Shown here: piece by piece, positions 51,281 through 59,886 of the stretch
Layout of the letters: each line of letters begins with the position of its first letter
Position numbering within the stretch: position 1 is the first letter of the stretch
Assembly (NCBI GenBank): GCA_020633655.1
Contig: JACKDF010000013.1
Location: forward strand, 1-64,000
Length of the DNA stretch: 64,000 nt
From: Deferribacteres bacterium
GTDB lineage: Bacteria; Zhuqueibacterota; Zhuqueibacteria; Zhuqueibacterales; Geothermadaptataceae
Direction of reading: 5' to 3'
The notes under the pieces: generated by a model
The model's database searches: none
Told to the model about the DNA's origin: nothing
What the model saw: the letters and a program-made list of their open reading frames with translations, nothing else
Translations under genes and position numbers: made by a program

Positions 51281-53470
51281 TTAATTTATGGTGACTTTAA
51301 ATGATAAATAAAATTCCCGACCCTTAATCTGACCAAAGGGATATGATTTTTTATTGGTTAAGTTGTTTATTCCTGCCTGAACATGAAACCGGTCATCTAT
51401 TGTCGAAGAAAGCTGCAGGTCCCAGAGAAAATAGGAAGAAACGTAAGAGTAATTTATTGGAATATCTGCTGAGTAGATATCTTTGTTCACCTGGTCGTCG
51501 AGTACGGGTTTTTCAGCAAACCAACGGCCACGGATATTGCCGCGTAATCCCCAAAAATTGGGCTCATACACCAGCTTCCACTTGAAAAAATGCGGCACAC
51601 GGTAAGGCAGATCGATCCCGTTATTATTCTTCGCACTGGTATAGCTGTAGCCAAACTCCCCCGTAACACCCGATATTAAATTCAGAGTCGCATCCACTTC
51701 CACACCTTTTGTTACAGCCTCATAGATATTGTAATAGCTGAAAATAGTACGGCCATTTTCCACACCCCAGGTGTAGTAATCGATAAGCGATTCAACCTGA
51801 TTATAGAACGAATTCAGTCGTAGCCACAACACATCATTCGCTTCGTATTCAACACCCAAATTGTATCCATTCGATTTTTCAGGTTTGAGATCGGGAGCGC
51901 CGAGTACAGCATAACCAACGGTACTGAGAAAATCGATGTACAATTCTTTCATACTCGGTTGACGAAAACCGCGACCGTAACCACCACGTATGCGCAGGTT
52001 GTCCCCCAGGGAATAGAGCATGGAAACTTTGGGTGCGAAAAAACTTCCATAGACTGAATTGTCTGAATAGCGCCCACCCAGTGTTAGTGTTAACGAGGAG
52101 AGTATCCATTCATCTTCAAAGAAGAGTACATTCGTAGTGTAATCTTTTTCACGATTGATAATTCGATCCGACTCGATAGCATCGATTATTTGCTCTGCAC
52201 CCAGAGTGAGTACGCTGCTTTTGTAAGGCAGGACAGTGGTTTGGAATCGATAATTCAGGAGAGATGTTGTGCTTACATCCGACTTTACCAGTTTCCCGGA
52301 AGCACCATACTCATCCAAAGTATGCTCGTTTCCGGAATAATTCACCGAAGCCTGCATAGCAAAGCGAGGTGTGAAACTGTATTTCATTCGCATGGTGTTG
52401 CCAAGCTTGGTATTGCCGGATATATCTGTAAAAAGACTAAATTTATCGCCAGCAAGCCACTCATTTTTATCTTTATAAAAAGTGGATTTCAGATCAAACT
52501 CCAGGTGGTTCTCATGCCTGTAAAACAGGTTTAGACTGGAATTTTTCTTGTCGTATTCCGGTAATTCAGAAAAATTATCCGACAGCTCATAATCAACACC
52601 AAAATATTTATTCCAATTACCGCTTAAGCCGATTGCCAGAGATCGATCCTGCCCTCGGATGTTTTCCCATTTCTTCGCCATTGCAAGGCGATAATCCTGC
52701 CGCCCATTCGTTCCCATATCCACGGAAGCAGTTACCAAAGGCGCTCGAATAGGCGATTTTGTAATGATGTTAATCACGCCACCCAATGCGTCGGAACCAT
52801 AAATACTCGACATCGGTCCCTTCACTGTTTCAATGCGTTTAATTTGATCTATTGGAATTTGTCCCAGGTCCAGGGCGCCATCCACTTTCCCTGTGATTCG
52901 CTCGCCATCCACCAGGATAAGCACGTGATTGTCGTTGAGCCCCTGCAATTGGGCGCTTTGTGTGCGGCCAATGCCGTAACTAATTTCGATGCCGGTTTGC
53001 TCCCGAATAACATCCACAAGGTCTGAGCCACCCGTATCGGCGACTTTCTGCTCTGTGATTACTTCGGTTATAACCGGAGTATCCTTCAATAAATGTTTCA
53101 CATAACTTCCAGTAACCACTACTTCATCCATGACGATGACGCTACTGCGCAAATGAAAATCGATCAGTGTGTTTTTGCCCGGGAGTACCTCAACATTTAT
53201 TTGCTCTGCCGATTCATAACCAATGAACGATGCTTTTAAATTATAATGACCTGGTGGGATTCGTGTTAGAGAAAATTCCCCCAAATGGTTTGTTGTGGTT
53301 CCCCAGGATGTACCAAGAACAAGTATATTTGCGCCAGGTTCGGCATTGTTTTCATTGCCCAAATAGACCCGCCCATGAATACTGCCATAATCGGTGGCAA
53401 ATACATTGTTCAAAAATAAAAAAGAACCCAGGTAAGTAAAAAAAATCAATCCCGTAAATCGCTGACGCAT
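51281..53470 (-). CDS. TonB-dependent receptor, likely heme or siderophore uptake, 729 residues
   Basis: It has a signal peptide (FTGLIFFTYLGSFLFLNNVF), a carboxypeptidase-regulatory-like domain (about 27-110, IHGRVYLGNENNAEPGANIL), a plug with DVIREQTGIEI, LNDNHVLILVDGERI, GPMSSIYGSDALGGVINII, and a barrel ending in FYLSFKVTIN. The plug matches the BtuB/FepA/HmuR branch. The following HmuY-like lipoprotein gene suggests heme as substrate, which would fit an organism making many multiheme cytochromes; this is inference. Confidence 0.9.
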   Translation of the reverse strand: MRQRFTGLIFFTYLGSFLFLNNVFATDYGSIHGRVYLGNENNAEPGANILVLGTSWGTTTNHLGEFSLTRIPPGHYNLKASFIGYESAEQINVEVLPGKNTLIDFHLRSSVIVMDEVVVTGSYVKHLLKDTPVITEVITEQKVADTGGSDLVDVIREQTGIEISYGIGRTQSAQLQGLNDNHVLILVDGERITGKVDGALDLGQIPIDQIKRIETVKGPMSSIYGSDALGGVINIITKSPIRAPLVTASVDMGTNGRQDYRLAMAKKWENIRGQDRSLAIGLSGNWNKYFGVDYELSDNFSELPEYDKKNSSLNLFYRHENHLEFDLKSTFYKDKNEWLAGDKFSLFTDISGNTKLGNTMRMKYSFTPRFAMQASVNYSGNEHTLDEYGASGKLVKSDVSTTSLLNYRFQTTVLPYKSSVLTLGAEQIIDAIESDRIINREKDYTTNVLFFEDEWILSSLTLTLGGRYSDNSVYGSFFAPKVSMLYSLGDNLRIRGGYGRGFRQPSMKELYIDFLSTVGYAVLGAPDLKPEKSNGYNLGVEYEANDVLWLRLNSFYNQVESLIDYYTWGVENGRTIFSYYNIYEAVTKGVEVDATLNLISGVTGEFGYSYTSAKNNNGIDLPYRVPHFFKWKLVYEPNFWGLRGNIRGRWFAEKPVLDDQVNKDIYSADIPINYSYVSSYFLWDLQLSSTIDDRFHVQAGINNLTNKKSYPFGQIKGREFYLSFKVTIN

Positions 53471-53859
53471 TATTCATCCCATATTATCAAAAATAGTGCT
53501 ACCGTTATTGCCTGCATTTATAACTTCATCTAATGGCCACCATGCTAGACAACTGCTATGCCAGAATATTTTTTCGGGGATAATACAGTGGAATTAATTA
53601 TTGTTTTATTGATACTTAAGGCAAGAAAGACAAGGGAAAGTCAAACAAATTTTTTAATAAAACACACCCTACTATTTTTCAAGATGAAAAGTAACGTTTC
53701 AAAATAAAAAGGAAGGGGATAAAAAATGCGCAAACAAAATAATTGAAAAAACCTGCAATACGGATATCCATTGGGGGAAAGAGTGAAGATGAATGTAAAC
53801 CTGGTTTTTCGACAAGTCAAGCGACTGATTGACAACTCTTTTTGGCAATCGCCGGTAAG
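53471..53859. other. Intergenic region upstream of the TonB receptor operon
   Basis: About 390 bp, AT-rich. It must contain the minus-strand promoter of the receptor/HmuY operon. No ORF or terminator was supported. Confidence 0.5.
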
Positions 53860-54924
53860 TTACAGACGGTCCAACTCCTCAAATATGCGAGATCCGGGAA
53901 TCTGTAACACAAAGTCTTCACCGAATGCCTGCGCTGGTGTGAGCGCACCACTCAGCTTACCATCAAGAACGGATTCGACTGCATTGACTGCTGCAATTGC
54001 TGTAAATTTATATGTTTCACACGTTTGCAACCACGCCTGGGTTGTGTCGCCGTCCGCATTACTTACCGAACACCAGACCTGTGCACTGGCTCGTTCCCGT
54101 TTCTCATCGTCAGGGCCGGAAACGTTTTTTTCAACCCACTTTTGGGCTATTTTTCGTGTTGGAGCAAGGGAAAACATGCTGCGTGTAATCGGTTCTACCC
54201 AGCGGTAATTATTAATGAGCCGATTCGGAAAACTGGTATAGGTGGTTATATTTTCGATGCCAGTTGAGCGCCATGCCGTTGCCACGTCGCCCCAGCTGAT
54301 GGGAAGTACATTTCTGTCTCTATCTGCAAACGGAATTCGCCTTGCTCCCCTGGCAGCAATGATGTTAACAATACGGCCATTTCTTCGAGCCTGAACCCCG
54401 AACTGCAGGTGTTCAACAATGGTTTTTGTTGTTCCACGGCTGGCAGTGCTGTTACTGCTAAAAGCAAGATGAAGGTCTGTCGGATTTTTAATTTTTTTCG
54501 AAGTATACACAGCCAGGCAATCCGTAGGAACAACATCAAATCCAACTCCGGAAATCAATACGATATTTTTTAATTTTGCTTCAGCATCGTGAGAAAAGAC
54601 TGATTCGAAAACCGGTATTTCCCCGGTTATATCCAAATAATGGGTTTTCCCTTCCAGGCACGCTGCAAGCATTGGTTCACAGGTGTGAATGAATGGCCCC
54701 GCGCAATGTAAAACCAGATCACTATTCCCAACAAGCTTTTGAAGTTTTTTCTTATCAGCAAGATCACAAGCGACATACTCGAGATTCAGCGGTTTTGCTA
54801 AAGATTGTAACCTTTCCCGGGATCGTCCGGCTAAAATCGGTTGCATGCCTCGCGATTTCGCTTCCTGTGCGATAAGGGTACCTGTATAACCATTGGCACC
54901 ATAAATAATCCAATTTTTTGCCAT
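53860..54924 (-). CDS. Saccharopine dehydrogenase-like oxidoreductase / trans-acting enoyl reductase family
   Basis: A 354-residue protein with an N-terminal Rossmann fold (WIIYGANGYTGTLIAQEAKS) and a middle part with VLHCAGPF, SGVGFDVVPTDC and SRGTTKT, the pattern of trans-acting enoyl reductases and saccharopine-dehydrogenase-like proteins of bacteria. It uses NAD(P)H; the substrate is unknown. Ribosome site AGGAAGAG precedes the ATG. It does not sit in an obvious pathway cluster. Confidence 0.85.
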   Translation of the reverse strand: MAKNWIIYGANGYTGTLIAQEAKSRGMQPILAGRSRERLQSLAKPLNLEYVACDLADKKKLQKLVGNSDLVLHCAGPFIHTCEPMLAACLEGKTHYLDITGEIPVFESVFSHDAEAKLKNIVLISGVGFDVVPTDCLAVYTSKKIKNPTDLHLAFSSNSTASRGTTKTIVEHLQFGVQARRNGRIVNIIAARGARRIPFADRDRNVLPISWGDVATAWRSTGIENITTYTSFPNRLINNYRWVEPITRSMFSLAPTRKIAQKWVEKNVSGPDDEKRERASAQVWCSVSNADGDTTQAWLQTCETYKFTAIAAVNAVESVLDGKLSGALTPAQAFGEDFVLQIPGSRIFEELDRL

Positions 54925-55084
54925 ATTCTCTTCCTGTTTTGAGGTGCTCCGTGAGTAAAATGAAGGATACTACCCTCGTGCACCGTCATTTTCAGCAACT
55001 GCTCAAAGTTCAATATACTTATTATTTATCGTTTAACTATAGTTATTATAAAATTTTAGGTCAATTTATTAAAAATTAAACAAA

Positions 55085-55122
55085 AAAAAGCTCGGTTCAA
55101 ACAACGAACCGAGCTTTTTTAA
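55085..55122. terminator. Strong bidirectional terminator
   Basis: AAAAAAGCTCGGTT and AACCGAGCTTTTTT are perfect arms with a short loop and a T-run on each strand. It follows the end of the large minus-strand gene by about 110 bp and precedes the start of the saccharopine-type gene on the same strand. Confidence 0.92.
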
Positions 55123-55230
55123 AATTCAAAATAATATGCAGTGAGGTCAAAAAGGCATTGCAATGCACCTAATACAGAGGAAGGACGATTTTCTTAAATA
55201 GATAATTTGCACTGCGCCATTTTTCTTCAC

Positions 55231-58200
55231 CTATTGTATCTGTTTCCCACGGAAAATATAAATAGCATTCTTAACCTGGTGTCCCAGAGCGTGGATATGC
55301 CCGTCACTTCCGACCATCCAATGGACGATTCCGTTACCATCGTAATCAACCAAATCGAGCAGTAAGCCAAGCATTTGTTCACGTTTTTCTTCAGCAGTTG
55401 CACCAGCGACAAAGTAGCCAGCGCCACGGGTTACATGAGTGCTGGTACGATTACCGACATTGAAAGAATTACTTGCGGCGTTGCCATCTGTATACAACTG
55501 CAACGTATTCGATGCTTCAAATTGTCCATCATCCTGATTTTCCAACAGGCGCGAACTGACATTTTCCATTCCATAGTATTGGCCATCGTTCATTGTGGTA
55601 GTCAAATCGGCGAGTAATGCATCTATGGTTGATTTCGTGTCATTGTAATCCCCTGCATCTGTCGGTTTATTGGATGGCGAAACCTGCATCACCTGAATCT
55701 CGCCATCGTTGACAAAATTGCGGGCAAAGCCTGTCGCAGCGCCAATAAAATCACAGAACTCATTGAAACTTACACTGCCACCATTCGGATTGGTGAATGT
55801 ATTCGGTATATAATAAGCCGTCAGGCTGACAGCAAGATCAGCAGCTGTAACTTTTAACGTATCAATTACACCGGTTCCTGTACGGGCACTTGTCTTACCA
55901 ATCTCAGGGATGGCCACCATTCCATCACCAATCCAAACGCGTATATTTGATGTTGCATTGCCATTATAATCCAACTTCGTGGACAATAATCCATTTGATG
56001 TTGCCAAAATTTCGGCAGGGAATCCATCGGCCTGCAAGGTGACCGCAATATTACTCGTATTCCCCAGGAGATCACGCACCCACAAATTGATATCAAGCTG
56101 AGGATGGACAGGTCCATCTTCCAGTGCCAGGTTGCGGGTTACTGAGGATGTGCTCCTTGTATAGGTAAACGTGCTATCGCGATAGCCAAACGCCGAAACC
56201 GTTGCCGTACGTGTTTTTCCAGCATCGTTACTCAGTGTCATCACATCAATATAGCTATAATTCCCATTGGTATCTGTGGTGGTATTTAATCCACTCTGCC
56301 ACGAAATTGTGGCATTGGCAATACCGTTACTCGTTGTAACGGAAGTAATGCGTCCACTCACGGGTTGATCCAGCGGATCAAAGTAGATCGTCTGGTCGCG
56401 GATAACGTGTGTTGCTTGCTCAGAAATATTAATTGAGCCATATATTCCTGTTTGAAATCCCGATTTGCTCCATTCCAAATGGGCTGTTCCATCTTGTGGT
56501 TCCTGGAAGAAGTAGGTCAGATTGTTCATGAAATTCCCATTGGCCGTCGTCGATGTTTCTGCGAGTACCAGCTCATCTTCGTCGCGAACCAGCTTCACGG
56601 TCGCGGCAGATACAGGTCCAACACCCGGTTCTGTCAGATTAAATTCCGTGTCACCGTCGATTGTTACGAGATATGGTGTAAAACTGTAGACCAGGCTTAC
56701 AACACCGATATTCGGTATGGAATTATATGCGGTTACCATTGTGCGGGTATAATTCGTATGTCCAATGTGTGAAATTGTCAATATTTTCGGTATACCGATA
56801 TCTGCGCGACTATTCAGATATAAACTATTGGTTGTAAACCAGCCATGTGTATCCGTTAATGCATCCTGAGCTCCGGGCAGATTTACAACAGCACCTTCCA
56901 GCGGATTTCCATCTTTGGAGCTTTTTACCTCACCCTGGACACGGAACTCACTCTGCTGGAATTGCGCTGTAATTGCACCGTAATCCTGAGTTGCGCTGGA
57001 GCTTAATGATACAATCGTTGTGTTCGTGGTAAAGTAAGGATGAGAGATGCGCAATTCACCCCCATTTAATGCTTCACGAAGTTTAGTTACGGTGTAGGAC
57101 AGTTCAAAAGTCGCTTCACCACTTAAATTTTGGGAATTGGTTTCCAAATTATCAACATAAAGCGAAGCAGTCCCACCATCGAGGCCTCCCTGCCCATCGC
57201 TGCCTATTCCGCTGCCTTTAATACGCAAAGAGTATGTATTAAACTGTAAACTCGGATTTATTTCCTGTGTATTTCTATCTCGAATATTAACGGTTTCACG
57301 CACGTCATTAAAATAAGTAAATCCATTTGCACCGAGATTTTCTCCAACTAACACTATGCTCTGTCCAAGTTCCGATTGTGACCCGATCGGATACGAGAGA
57401 TCAAACACGCCTTTGCTATCGGTTATTGCGGTCTTTCTCGTCAGGCCGTTCACTTCGAACGTCATAATCTGGCCAGCCGGTAGAATTTGGCCATCACTCT
57501 TTAAGACACCCGTTACATTGACATTGTAATCATCAAAATCGAGCGTTGCATTCAGGATTTCCGAATCGTCTTTAGCCGCTTTTTTTACTGTTTGATTAAC
57601 GAAAAATTTGCTGTTAAAAACGATGGAGAGTGTATCATCGATACCGAGATCGGTCTGTCCGCCGCCAGCAACCGTTAATGTATAATTTCCCGAACTATTG
57701 GTAAGCGTACTTTGCAGCAGTCGTCCCTGGTGCCATGCTTCCACGCTTATCGTATCGATTGCAGCATTACTACCGCTTTCCTGTACGTGGCCACTTAATT
57801 GATAAATCATATCTGCATTATTGACTGAGAGATAAAGTCCAATGAGCTTTGTTTCGCCAGCAGACACAGGTTGTAAATCAAATTCCTGTGAAAGATAACC
57901 GTGCGCTTCGACATAAACGGCAAATCCATCGCCGGAGTATTGCTGCAGATCGACATCGAAAGTAACAGCACTATTACTTGTCACCACTTCCAGCACATCA
58001 CTATTGTGGCGAAATTCGTAGGTTGCCTGTATTGGATTATCGAGCCGGTCAAATGCCTGTACAACATAATGAGCCGTATAATCTTCGACGATATTTGCAT
58101 CGAGATAGGTTATGCCTGCAAAATTTGTTGCTACAAGTGTTTCACTTGTAATCGTTCCCTCCCCTGGAAACTCATATTCCAACTTAACCTTCAGGCTATC

Positions 58201-59316
58201 CGTAACTTCCAATTCCGCAAGACTGAATACTGCCCGGCCATTTACGTTTGTCTTTGTACGGCCATATTCGTTTCCGGCCTTACTGCAAACTATAACATTC
58301 ACATTTTCAAGCAATGAATCTGATCCTGCGGAAGGATTTTTCGCCACGACGTCGAGGGTAACAAATTGTGAGTCTGTCGGTTCAATTATGAAATTGAAAG
58401 CAGTGGCTGTGCCAGAATGAAATACCTTTTGCTCCAACGGCTTATATCCGGGAACACGTACAGAAAGAACAAAAAAATCCGGTGCAGCATCCCAGAACGA
58501 GGGCGATGATTGCAGATCAGCTCCATTCGATTGTTTCGTCAAACTTTGACCGTAGTTTTGCCATACTGCATTGCCTCCCTGAACAATTTGAGAGAGAGTT
58601 GCAGCTTTACCCAGTGTACGTCCATTCTCATGCAAAACCAACAACCTGCCAGCCTCAGCTCCATGTTCGGTTTCGAGCTTGTAAAAGTAGACGCCATTCG
58701 CAAGGCCACCCAGATCGAGTTTTACACTGTAGGAACCTATAAGCGCAAGATTGTCACTACGGGTAGCCAGTCGCTGACCTGAAATATTGTAAAGTGAAAG
58801 CCGTACAAAGCCGGGTTTATAAAGATCAAAAACCAGTGTACTTGCGCCTCTCGTGGCAGGATTCGGGAAAGAATTGTAAAGTTTAAATGCGAGATCTGTT
58901 TCTATGAATTCGAATTCCGAGTGAACGTCAAGTGGATTAAGACGGGAAACGATATCCGCTGAATAACGCCCGGTTTGATCTGTGTAAACCGTGTCACGCA
59001 GTGGATAGCGAAAATCCCCACCCCAATACGCAATGATTGGAATGCCAGCCAATAAGCTACTGGTACTCTTGTCCCCAACAATACCCGATACAGTTTTAGT
59101 AACCGTAGATTCACCCAAATCAATGCCGACGTAATCCGGTTGATCAAAAGCAAATGTATGAACAGAGGAGCTATTCTGCGATAACGGGGAGAGCAATACA
59201 GGCACGCTGTTCCATGGAAATGCTGCACTTACGCTGAAAAAAGCAAATATTAGGAGACCAATTACCGGAGATCTATCGTTCATTTTTTTTTCAATTCTTG
59301 AAAAATCCTGCTTCAT
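55231..59316 (-). CDS. Giant secreted repeat protein with internal T9SS-type module and CarboxypepD-reg-like domains
   Basis: A 1361-residue exported protein (hydrophobic signal LLIFAFFSVSAA). The start is uncertain: ATG at 59316, or at 59283 (MNDRSP), which gives a more usual signal peptide. Residues 142-237 form a FlgD/Por-secretion-type module (LAFKLYNSFPNPATRGASTL, LSLYNISGQRLA, GLANGVYFYKLE), which is normally at the extreme C-terminus but here lies in the N-terminal fifth. Long runs of Ig-like/carboxypeptidase-regulatory-like domains follow (VSGIVGDKSTS, LSGHVQESGSNAAID, VQGEVKSSKDGNPLEGAVV, VSGRITSVTTSNGIANATI). The last 150 residues have no obvious fold. It is probably a surface or matrix protein. 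It stands alone before a strong terminator. Confidence 0.8.
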   Translation of the reverse strand: MKQDFSRIEKKMNDRSPVIGLLIFAFFSVSAAFPWNSVPVLLSPLSQNSSSVHTFAFDQPDYVGIDLGESTVTKTVSGIVGDKSTSSLLAGIPIIAYWGGDFRYPLRDTVYTDQTGRYSADIVSRLNPLDVHSEFEFIETDLAFKLYNSFPNPATRGASTLVFDLYKPGFVRLSLYNISGQRLATRSDNLALIGSYSVKLDLGGLANGVYFYKLETEHGAEAGRLLVLHENGRTLGKAATLSQIVQGGNAVWQNYGQSLTKQSNGADLQSSPSFWDAAPDFFVLSVRVPGYKPLEQKVFHSGTATAFNFIIEPTDSQFVTLDVVAKNPSAGSDSLLENVNVIVCSKAGNEYGRTKTNVNGRAVFSLAELEVTDSLKVKLEYEFPGEGTITSETLVATNFAGITYLDANIVEDYTAHYVVQAFDRLDNPIQATYEFRHNSDVLEVVTSNSAVTFDVDLQQYSGDGFAVYVEAHGYLSQEFDLQPVSAGETKLIGLYLSVNNADMIYQLSGHVQESGSNAAIDTISVEAWHQGRLLQSTLTNSSGNYTLTVAGGGQTDLGIDDTLSIVFNSKFFVNQTVKKAAKDDSEILNATLDFDDYNVNVTGVLKSDGQILPAGQIMTFEVNGLTRKTAITDSKGVFDLSYPIGSQSELGQSIVLVGENLGANGFTYFNDVRETVNIRDRNTQEINPSLQFNTYSLRIKGSGIGSDGQGGLDGGTASLYVDNLETNSQNLSGEATFELSYTVTKLREALNGGELRISHPYFTTNTTIVSLSSSATQDYGAITAQFQQSEFRVQGEVKSSKDGNPLEGAVVNLPGAQDALTDTHGWFTTNSLYLNSRADIGIPKILTISHIGHTNYTRTMVTAYNSIPNIGVVSLVYSFTPYLVTIDGDTEFNLTEPGVGPVSAATVKLVRDEDELVLAETSTTANGNFMNNLTYFFQEPQDGTAHLEWSKSGFQTGIYGSINISEQATHVIRDQTIYFDPLDQPVSGRITSVTTSNGIANATISWQSGLNTTTDTNGNYSYIDVMTLSNDAGKTRTATVSAFGYRDSTFTYTRSTSSVTRNLALEDGPVHPQLDINLWVRDLLGNTSNIAVTLQADGFPAEILATSNGLLSTKLDYNGNATSNIRVWIGDGMVAIPEIGKTSARTGTGVIDTLKVTAADLAVSLTAYYIPNTFTNPNGGSVSFNEFCDFIGAATGFARNFVNDGEIQVMQVSPSNKPTDAGDYNDTKSTIDALLADLTTTMNDGQYYGMENVSSRLLENQDDGQFEASNTLQLYTDGNAASNSFNVGNRTSTHVTRGAGYFVAGATAEEKREQMLGLLLDLVDYDGNGIVHWMVGSDGHIHALGHQVKNAIYIFRGKQIQ

Positions 59317-59886
59317 TTTTAGCTGAAATCCTTTTTCTAATGAGAGTGTATAGTTTTCCGCCAGTCTGTATTAAAGTTTATCGTCCATTTGTCTAATTCA
59401 ATTCAGAAAGTGATGTTTTATTCTTCACAAATTCGCACACACGCAAATCTTCGAATCCCTCATTCGCTCAATCTTTCGCTTCCATCCATTTGCTTTTTTA
59501 AGATTTCAGCGTCAGTGGATTATCTATTGCTCAAAATAACACATACGTCTTTCGAAAAGGGCAAAGAAAAAACAGTATCCGCAGAAAAAGACTGCTGCGC
59601 ATTTGCAAGAAACAAGCCATGTAGATTTGAATTTCAGATTTGAGAGATTGACGCTGATTTTTAAGTTCAAATTGCGCCCAGGATAAAGAATGGCATTGAA
59701 CCACAATGATAGGGTGTTTCAAATTGGTTCATTGAAATACAGTTCGTTTTATTAGAAGCCTGGAATAAAACTCGATAGCGGTCTGGGTGAAGGGTTTTGA
59801 TTTAGAGATAGGAAGTGCACAGGGAAATTGGTTGAAATAATAATTGGATGCACTGCATCACTTTTTTTTCGACATGAAAACCAACA
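59317..59886. other. 570-bp intergenic region, no gene supported
   Basis: It separates two minus-strand genes and must contain the promoter of the 1361-residue protein gene. Open frames in it have no family features. No RNA or repeat was recognised. Confidence 0.55.
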
